From Nocardia niigatensis NBRC 100131 (lineage in GTDB: Bacteria; Actinomycetota; Actinomycetes; Mycobacteriales; Mycobacteriaceae): DNA of 51,014 bases. Every line of letters begins with the position of its first letter. Within the stretch, counting starts at the first letter, position 1. Made by a program: the position numbers and the translations under genes. The notes under the pieces were generated by a model, which did not search any database, was not told the origin of the DNA, and saw nothing but the letters and a program-made list of their open reading frames with translations. Positions 45,456-51,014 of this stretch are shown in pieces. The stretch covers positions 1-51,014 of the forward strand of contig NZ_BAGC01000047.1 of the NCBI RefSeq assembly GCF_000308655.1, read 5' to 3'.

Positions 45456-46244
45456 ATGATCCTCACTGTGCCGCCGGTGGTGGCCCGGGCCGCGAATTCC
45501 GAAGTGCGGAAGGTGACTTCGGTGCGGTTGAACTGGCTGATCGGCGGCGGGGTCATCGCGGCGGGCGTGATCGCGTTCCTGGCCCTGGGCACCGGTTTCC
45601 AGCCCGGCGACGAGCACGCGCAGAGCTTCAGCTCCGGATCCGGCTGGGCGGCGCTGCTGACCACCTGGGTGCTGGTGCTCACGGTCGCGGCGGCGGCCGC
45701 TTTCGGGGCGATCGGCGCGGGCGCGGAGTCCCAGTCCGGATCGATGGCGATGAGCTCGCTGTTCACCCCCGACCGCACCCTGCTGCTCGGCGCGAAACTC
45801 GCGGTGGCGGCGGCGTTCTCGCTCGGCACCGTGCTGCTGATGGAGGTGCTGGGCGGGGCCGCCATGCGGCTGGCCGGCGGTTCCCGGGTGCCCATGGACG
45901 GCGGCTTCTTCGGCGTGCTGATCGGGGTGGCGCTGGCGGCGGTGTGCTGGGCGGTGATCGGCACGGCCATGGGCGTCGTGCTGCGCTCCCCCACCCAGGC
46001 GCTGGCCGCGGTGCTGGGCTGGGCGGTGCTGGAGCCGCTGATCTGGATCACCGCGCGCGCCATCGGATTCGGCGGGCTGGCTGCCATTCTGCCGGTGTCC
46101 TCGACGGTCGGGGCGATCAGCGGCGGCCGCTACGCCAAGAGTGCGCTCATCGCGCCGACCCCGGCGGCGATGGCGCTGCTGGTGCTGTGGAGCGCCGCAG
46201 CGGGCGCGGCCGCCTGGTGGATGCTGACCCGCCGCGACCTCTGA
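45456..46244 (+). CDS. ABC-2 type transporter permease
   Basis: A 262-aa integral membrane protein with about six helices: WLIGGGVIAAGVIAFLALG, LTTWVLVLTVAAAAAFGAIG, a helix at ~109-130, VLIGVALAAVCWAVIGTAMG, an ALAAVLGWAVLEPLIWI block, and ALLVLWSAAAGAAAWWML. ATG 45456 has AAAGGA 7 nt upstream. It partners the ATPase at 44429. Such systems export drugs, lipids or peptides; the substrate is unknown. Its stop abuts the convergent VOC stop. Confidence 0.88.
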   Translation: MILTVPPVVARAANSEVRKVTSVRLNWLIGGGVIAAGVIAFLALGTGFQPGDEHAQSFSSGSGWAALLTTWVLVLTVAAAAAFGAIGAGAESQSGSMAMSSLFTPDRTLLLGAKLAVAAAFSLGTVLLMEVLGGAAMRLAGGSRVPMDGGFFGVLIGVALAAVCWAVIGTAMGVVLRSPTQALAAVLGWAVLEPLIWITARAIGFGGLAAILPVSSTVGAISGGRYAKSALIAPTPAAMALLVLWSAAAGAAAWWMLTRRDL

Positions 46245-46778
46245 TCAGTCGCGGCCGGCGAACAACCGCCGCCACACCTCGTGATCGGTGCGCGGGCCGC
46301 CCGGGGTATCGGCGCCGTACTTCGCGATGAGGCCCGGCAGGTCCAGCGGGAGGCTCGGCGCGGTCATGGCGGCCAGTTCGGCCTCCACCGCGGCGTCGGG
46401 AACCAGCCAGCAGACCTCGAATTCGATGCCGTCTGGGTCGGCGGCGTAGAGCGCCTTGGTCGAGGCGTGGTCGGAGGCCCCGGTGAGCGCGCCCGCGGCG
46501 ACCAGGGCGTCGCGCACCCGCTGCAGTTCGCTCAGCGTGTCCACCTCCCAGGCCAGGTGGTAGAGGCCGACCCGGCCGGTGCGATGCGGGATCGACGGGT
46601 CCGGCGACTGGAACAGGCCCAGGTCGTGGTCGTTGGCCGACCCGGCCGCCTGCAGGAACGCCCCGCCCGGGAAACCACCGGGCAGCCGCCGGAAACCCAG
46701 CACCTCGCTGTAGAAGGCGACCGAGCGCTCCACGTCGGAGACGAACAGGACGGCGTGGTTGAGACGCTGAATCGGCAT
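46245..46778 (-). CDS. VOC-family protein, extradiol-dioxygenase-like
   Basis: A 177-aa protein with two VOC modules and the metal-ligand pattern His-His-Glu: LNHAVLFVSD, LYHLAWEVDT and EFEVCW. This is consistent with an Fe(II)/Mn(II) extradiol dioxygenase or glyoxalase-type enzyme; a short C-terminal helix follows. ATG 46778 has GGAG about 9 nt upstream. It is distinct from the VOC gene at 42322, which belongs to another subgroup. Confidence 0.85.
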   Translation of the reverse strand: MPIQRLNHAVLFVSDVERSVAFYSEVLGFRRLPGGFPGGAFLQAAGSANDHDLGLFQSPDPSIPHRTGRVGLYHLAWEVDTLSELQRVRDALVAAGALTGASDHASTKALYAADPDGIEFEVCWLVPDAAVEAELAAMTAPSLPLDLPGLIAKYGADTPGGPRTDHEVWRRLFAGRD

Positions 46779-46933
46779 GGGAGCGGCTCCGTTTCGAAGG
46801 ACTGTGACCCTTCCAGCCGACCACGGCGGGGCGTGCCGCACAAGCCGCCGTCCCGGCCCGTCGGACAGCCGCCCCGGCGCGGTGGGCGTCGGCGACGGCA
46901 CACTGGACAGGCGGGCACCACGTCGGGAACAAA

Positions 46934-49900
46934 GTGGGGGTGGGGAGACAGTTGTTCTCCGCGATGACTTCGAAGGATGTAGACCAGGTGCGCGGCTGGC
47001 TGCGCAGGCTGTGGGAACGGTGCGCGCAGCACCCGTGGGTGCTGACCGGGCTGGGACTGGCCATCGTGCTCGGCGCGGTGGTGGAGGTGACCGGGCCGCT
47101 GCTGGCCAAGCGGGCCCTCGACGGCGCGACCGCCGGCGACACGGGGATCATCGCGGCCATGGCCGCGGCGCTGGGTGTGCTCGCGGTGAGCCGCTTCTGC
47201 GCCTCCTTCGGGCGGCGCATGCTCGCCGGGCGGCTCGCGCTCGACGTCCAGCACGAACTGCGGGTGGATCTGCTGTCCGCGCTGCAACGACTCGACGGTC
47301 CAGGACAGGACGGGCTGCGCACCGGGCAGGTCATCTCACGCTCGATCAGCGACCTGACGCTGGTGCAGGGTCTGCTGGCCATGGGCCCCTGGTCCGCGGT
47401 CGCCGCACTGCAATTCGTGCTGGCCGCGGGCATCATGCTGTGGCTCTCGCCGCCGCTGGCCCTGGCCGCGCTGCTGGTGGTGCCGGTGCTGGGGCTGGTG
47501 GTCTACCGGGTGCGGCCGCGACTGTACGCGGCCACCTGGTCCGCACAGCAGCGCGCCGCCGACCTGGCCCAGCACGTCGAGGAGACGGTGACCGGCGTGC
47601 GGGTGGTGAAGGGCTTCGGGCAGGAGGCCCGCATGGTGGACGTGCTCGAGCGGCACGGCCGCGGGCTGTACGCCGAGCGCATGCGCGCGGCCCGCATCGA
47701 CGCCCGCTTCAGCCCCACCCTGGGGTCGATTCCGCAGGCCGGTCTGGTCGCGGTGATCGCGGCGGGCGGGCTGCTCGCCTTCCACGGCAGCATCGGGCTC
47801 GGCACCTTCCTGGCGTTCGTCGCCTACGTGTCGACGATGACCAACTCCACCCGGATCGTGTCCTACGTGGTGGTCATGGCGCAGCTGACGCGCGCGGCGG
47901 CCGAACGGGTGAACCAGGTCATCGACAGCGCGCCCGAGCGGATCGATCCGGAGCACACGGCAGAGGTGCCCGAGGGACCGCTCGGCATCGAAATCGATGC
48001 TCTCACCTTCGGTTTCGAGCCCGACCGGCCCGTGCTGCACGACTTCACCCTGAACATCGCCCCCGGCGAGACGGTGGCCGTGATCGGCCCGGCGGGCTCC
48101 GGCAAATCCACCCTGAGTCTGCTGCTGCCCCGCTTCTACTCCCCCGACTCGGGCCGGATCACCCTGTACGGCAAGGACTCCCGCGCCGATATCGCCGAGC
48201 TGCGCGCCGCCGAGTTGCGCACCGCGGTCGGGGTGGTCTTCGACGAGGCCTTCCTGCTCTCGGACACCATCGCCGCCAATATCGCCCTCGGCCGGCCCGA
48301 ATCCACCGAGGCCGAGATCCAGGCCGCCGCGAAACAGGCCGCGGCCGACGACTTCATCAACGCCCTGCCCGACGGCTACGACACCGTGGTCGGCGAGCGC
48401 GGCCTGACCCTCTCCGGCGGCCAGCGCCAGCGCATCGCGCTGGCCCGCGCCCTGCTCGCCGACCCGCGCGTCCTCATCCTCGACGACGCCACCTCCGCGG
48501 TGGACGCCGTCACCGAGGCCGCCATCTTCGCTTCCCTCCCCACCGATTCCGGCCGCACCACCCTCATCCTGGCGCACCGCGAATCCACCCTCTCGCACGC
48601 CGATCGCGTGATCCGCCTGCCCGCACCGGAATCCGGGACGCGCCCCGGAGTCATCGCCGGTGACCTCACCGCGGCAACCGATTCGACCGCGGAAACGCTT
48701 GCCGGCGGCCGGAACTCGATCGACCGGGACACCCCGGAGGAAGTCCGCCGGGTGCTCGGAAAGCTGCCGCCGGCCACCGAGCAGCCGGGCCTGGACGCGG
48801 CCGAGCTGCGCGAACCGGACCCGGGATTCCAGCTGCGGCACGCGCTCGGGCTGGTGAAGTGGCTGGTCGCCGGCACCATGGTGCTGCTCGCGCTGAATGC
48901 GGCGGTGGGCGTGGGCTTCCCGTCCGTGGTGCGGTACGCGGTGGACTCGGGCGTCGGCGAGCACGACGGCGGGGCGCTGGTGCGGGCGACCGCGATCGGA
49001 GCCGCGCTGGTCGGGCTCGGCTGGCTGGTCGCCTCGATGTCCCTGGTCTGGAGCAACCGGGCCGGGGAGCGGGTGCTGTTCGGGCTGCGGGTCCGCAGCT
49101 ACGCCCACCTGCAGCGACTCGGGCTCGACTTCTACGAGCGAGAACTGTCCGGCCGCATCATGACCCGGATGACCACCGACATCGACGCGCTGTCCACCTT
49201 CATGCAGACCGGGCTGCCGGACGCGCTGGTCGCGCTGCTGACGGTGGCCGGTATCGCGGTGGCGCTGCTGGTGATCGACGTGCAGCTGGCGGTCGTGGTG
49301 TTCGTGACACTGCCGCCGCTGCTGCTCGCCACCTGGTGGTTCCGCAAGGTCTCCGACTCCGCCTACAGTGCGGCACGCGAACATTCGGCCACCGTGAACG
49401 CCGACTTCGCCGAGAATGTGGCGGGACTGCGCGTGGTGCAGGCCAATCGGCACGAGGCCGAGTCCGCGCGTCGGTTCGCCAGCTACTCCGACAACTTCCG
49501 GGTCAGCCGGTTGCGGGCGCAGCGGGCCATCGCCACCTTCTTCGCCTTCGTCGGCATGTGGGCGGATCTGGCGCTGGCGTCGGTGGTCTTCACCGGGGCG
49601 TGGGCGGTCGCGCACGGGTCCACCACGCCGGGCACGCTGGTGGCGTTCGTGCTCTACCTGCAGCTGCTGTTCGGGCCGATCATGCAGCTGTCGCAGTTGT
49701 TCGACGGCTACCAGCAGGCGCGAGTCGGGTTGCGGCGCATCGGGGAGCTGCTGCGCACCCGCTCCTCCATCGCCCCCGATCCCGCGGACGCGGTGCCCAT
49801 CGACGGGCGGCTGCGCGGGGAGGTCGTCTTCGACAATGTGCGTTTCCAGTACCCGGGCGCGGTGCGGCCGGCGCTCGAGGGCGTCAGCCTGACCATCCCG

Positions 49901-50695
49901 GCGGGCGGCAGCCTGGCGCTGGTCGGTGAGACGGGCGCGGGCAAGTCGACCATCGTGAAGCTGCTGGCCCGGCTCTATGACATGCCACGGACCGCGGGTG
50001 ACGGCAATCACGAACTTTCCGACGGCGCCGCACCGTTATCCATAGCGGAAATGCATGACAGCGACCATGATCCGGATGGCGCCGGCGCAATTCGCGTGGA
50101 CGGCGTGGACATTCGCGACTATCGGCTCGCCGAGTTCCGCGCGCGGCTCGGTGTGGTTCCTCAGGAAGCTCACCTGTTCACCGGCGACATCGCCAGCAAC
50201 ATTGCATTTGGCAAACCATTTGCGAGTCCCGCGGAAATCGAGGCGGCCGCGGCCGCGGTCGGGGCGCTGGACGCCATCGCGGCCCTGCCGCAGGGCATGC
50301 GGCAACCGGTAGGTGAGCGCGGCCGCGGGCTGTCGGCCGGGCAGCGGCAGCTCATCGCGCTGGCGCGCGCCGAACTGGTCCGCCCCGATCTGCTCCTGCT
50401 CGACGAGGCCACCGCCGTCCTGGATCCGGCCGCCGAGGCATCGGTCCTGGTCGCGAGCGAATCGGTGACCCGCGGTCGCACCTCGGTGATCGTGGCCCAC
50501 CGGTTGGCGACCGCCGCGCAGGCCGATCGGATCGCGGTGGTGCAGCACGGGCGGATCAGCGAAATCGGCGCTCACGACGAACTACTCGCGGCCCGTGGCC
50601 CGTACTCCCGGTTGTGGGCTGCGGCGCAGGCGACGGAAGGAATATTCTCGAGCGAGGACGAGTCGTCACGAGAGAATGTGTCCGCTCGATGGTAG
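46934..50695 (+). CDS. Fused two-half ABC exporter (Rv1272c-Rv1273c-like)
   Basis: 1253 aa in the order membrane domain 1, ATPase 1, membrane domain 2, ATPase 2: a single-chain version of mycobacterial Rv1272c/Rv1273c. ATPase 1: Walker A GPAGSGKST (~385), LSGGQRQR (~493), LILDDATS (Asp at the catalytic Glu). ATPase 2: GETGAGKST (~998), LSAGQRQL (~1132), LLLLDEAT (canonical). The pump thus has one degenerate and one active site, as in heterodimeric exporters. ATPase 2 carries a ~33-residue acidic, His-containing insert (~1020-1052). Start GTG 46934; GTG 46940 and ATG 46964 are alternatives. Likely a drug or lipid exporter. Confidence 0.92.
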   Translation: MGVGRQLFSAMTSKDVDQVRGWLRRLWERCAQHPWVLTGLGLAIVLGAVVEVTGPLLAKRALDGATAGDTGIIAAMAAALGVLAVSRFCASFGRRMLAGRLALDVQHELRVDLLSALQRLDGPGQDGLRTGQVISRSISDLTLVQGLLAMGPWSAVAALQFVLAAGIMLWLSPPLALAALLVVPVLGLVVYRVRPRLYAATWSAQQRAADLAQHVEETVTGVRVVKGFGQEARMVDVLERHGRGLYAERMRAARIDARFSPTLGSIPQAGLVAVIAAGGLLAFHGSIGLGTFLAFVAYVSTMTNSTRIVSYVVVMAQLTRAAAERVNQVIDSAPERIDPEHTAEVPEGPLGIEIDALTFGFEPDRPVLHDFTLNIAPGETVAVIGPAGSGKSTLSLLLPRFYSPDSGRITLYGKDSRADIAELRAAELRTAVGVVFDEAFLLSDTIAANIALGRPESTEAEIQAAAKQAAADDFINALPDGYDTVVGERGLTLSGGQRQRIALARALLADPRVLILDDATSAVDAVTEAAIFASLPTDSGRTTLILAHRESTLSHADRVIRLPAPESGTRPGVIAGDLTAATDSTAETLAGGRNSIDRDTPEEVRRVLGKLPPATEQPGLDAAELREPDPGFQLRHALGLVKWLVAGTMVLLALNAAVGVGFPSVVRYAVDSGVGEHDGGALVRATAIGAALVGLGWLVASMSLVWSNRAGERVLFGLRVRSYAHLQRLGLDFYERELSGRIMTRMTTDIDALSTFMQTGLPDALVALLTVAGIAVALLVIDVQLAVVVFVTLPPLLLATWWFRKVSDSAYSAAREHSATVNADFAENVAGLRVVQANRHEAESARRFASYSDNFRVSRLRAQRAIATFFAFVGMWADLALASVVFTGAWAVAHGSTTPGTLVAFVLYLQLLFGPIMQLSQLFDGYQQARVGLRRIGELLRTRSSIAPDPADAVPIDGRLRGEVVFDNVRFQYPGAVRPALEGVSLTIPAGGSLALVGETGAGKSTIVKLLARLYDMPRTAGDGNHELSDGAAPLSIAEMHDSDHDPDGAGAIRVDGVDIRDYRLAEFRARLGVVPQEAHLFTGDIASNIAFGKPFASPAEIEAAAAAVGALDAIAALPQGMRQPVGERGRGLSAGQRQLIALARAELVRPDLLLLDEATAVLDPAAEASVLVASESVTRGRTSVIVAHRLATAAQADRIAVVQHGRISEIGAHDELLAARGPYSRLWAAAQATEGIFSSEDESSRENVSARW

Positions 50696-50724
50696 CCATG
50701 CCCGACGGCGAACAGGGGTGGGCA

Positions 50725-50730
50725 TATCCT
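50725..50730 (+). promoter_or_regulatory. Candidate -10 box for kgd
   Basis: TATCCT between the exporter stop (50695) and kgd. Transcription near 50737 would give a leader of about 89 nt. Confidence 0.4.
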
Positions 50731-50825
50731 CAGTGGGGGCGCATCGGCGCGCATCCGCCGATTACCCGTGCCGGGCACGTCACAAACGTCGCAGCGCGAA
50801 GAACGAAATGAGGCGAACACCTGCT

Positions 50826-51014
50826 GTGAGCAGCTCAACAGACCAGTTCGGACAGAACCAGTGGCTTGTCGACGAGATGTACCAGAAGTACAAGCAAGAC
50901 CCCTCGTCCGTCGATGAGAGCTGGCACGAGTTCCTGGCGGATTACACGCCGGAGAACACTGCCGAGATTGGTAACAACAGCCAGGCGGCCGCCGCCGTCG
51001 TCGCTCCGGCCCCC
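50826..51014 (+). CDS. kgd: Multifunctional 2-oxoglutarate decarboxylase/dehydrogenase E1 (3' end outside window)
   Basis: Only the first 63 codons are present. FGQNQWLVDEMYQKYKQDP followed by SSVDESWHEFLADYTPE is the E1 N-terminal segment seen in mycobacterial Kgd/SucA, followed by the start of the Ala/Pro linker to the E2-like domain. The enzyme is thiamine-diphosphate dependent and works in the TCA cycle and as 2-hydroxy-3-oxoadipate synthase. GTG 50826 puts FGQN at residue 8, as in M. tuberculosis. An in-frame ATG at 50808 would add six residues. GAGG lies about 12 nt before the GTG. Confidence 0.93.
   Translation, partial: MSSSTDQFGQNQWLVDEMYQKYKQDPSSVDESWHEFLADYTPENTAEIGNNSQAAAAVVAPAP

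Noticed and set aside
47336..50011. 891-aa minus-strand ORF opposite the fused exporter
   Set aside because: Shadow of the ABC exporter, low-complexity and without motifs.

Overview
This window is high-GC DNA with GTG and TTG starts, leaderless TANNNT promoters, PknH-like membrane Ser/Thr kinases, FadE-type acyl-CoA dehydrogenases and a DUF397 gene. It ends in the first codons of kgd. Together these point to a mycolic-acid actinomycete, most likely Nocardia or a close relative. A deaD homologue, an Rv1251c-like nuclease/helicase, an Rv1272c/Rv1273c-like ABC exporter and kgd all lie in the right half, recalling the kgd region of Mycobacterium tuberculosis. This was judged from memory of the families, not from a search.

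1-7.5 kb: a tight operon of unknown function, cut by the window's left edge. It encodes a SWIM-protein/DUF5691 fusion, a MoxR-type AAA+ ATPase, a DUF5682 protein and a VWA (MIDAS) protein. It is the actinobacterial counterpart of E. coli yehLMPQ and the best candidate in the window for an undescribed multi-protein machine. A terminator-like hairpin and a long inverted-repeat element follow it.

7.5-17.5 kb: a signalling and envelope block. It has three one-pass Ser/Thr kinases (two share an extracytoplasmic sensor domain, one has lost it), an NmrA-like reductase, an orphan DUF397 protein and a MacB/FtsX-type ABC transporter.

17.7-27.6 kb: endonuclease IV, an Rv3406-like Fe(II)/2-oxoglutarate dioxygenase, and a CoA-transferase/HMG-CoA-lyase pair whose Shine-Dalgarno lies in a second copy of the repeat element. 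Then come small envelope proteins, an unclassified 370-aa protein, a pair of acyl-CoA dehydrogenases and a secreted protein.

27.6-43.6 kb: deaD, a nitrilase-family amidase, a phosphoribosyltransferase, a lipase-like hydrolase, and a 1194-aa Fe-S nuclease/UPF1-like helicase fusion with altered catalytic motifs. These are followed by a PLP fold-III enzyme, a TetR-like protein without a DNA-binding domain, a PtpB-like phosphatase behind three phased repeats, a truncated adenylate-forming enzyme, an enoyl-CoA hydratase, a glutathionyl-hydroquinone-reductase-like protein, and an AraC/VOC pair.

43.7-51 kb: an EcsC-like protein coupled to a degenerate ABC ATPase, with an ABC-2 permease; a VOC protein; a fused two-half ABC exporter with one non-canonical ATPase site and an acidic insert; and the 5' end of kgd. 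At least eight or nine genes look leaderless: a -10 box ends 6-8 nt before the start codon, which fixes several starts.
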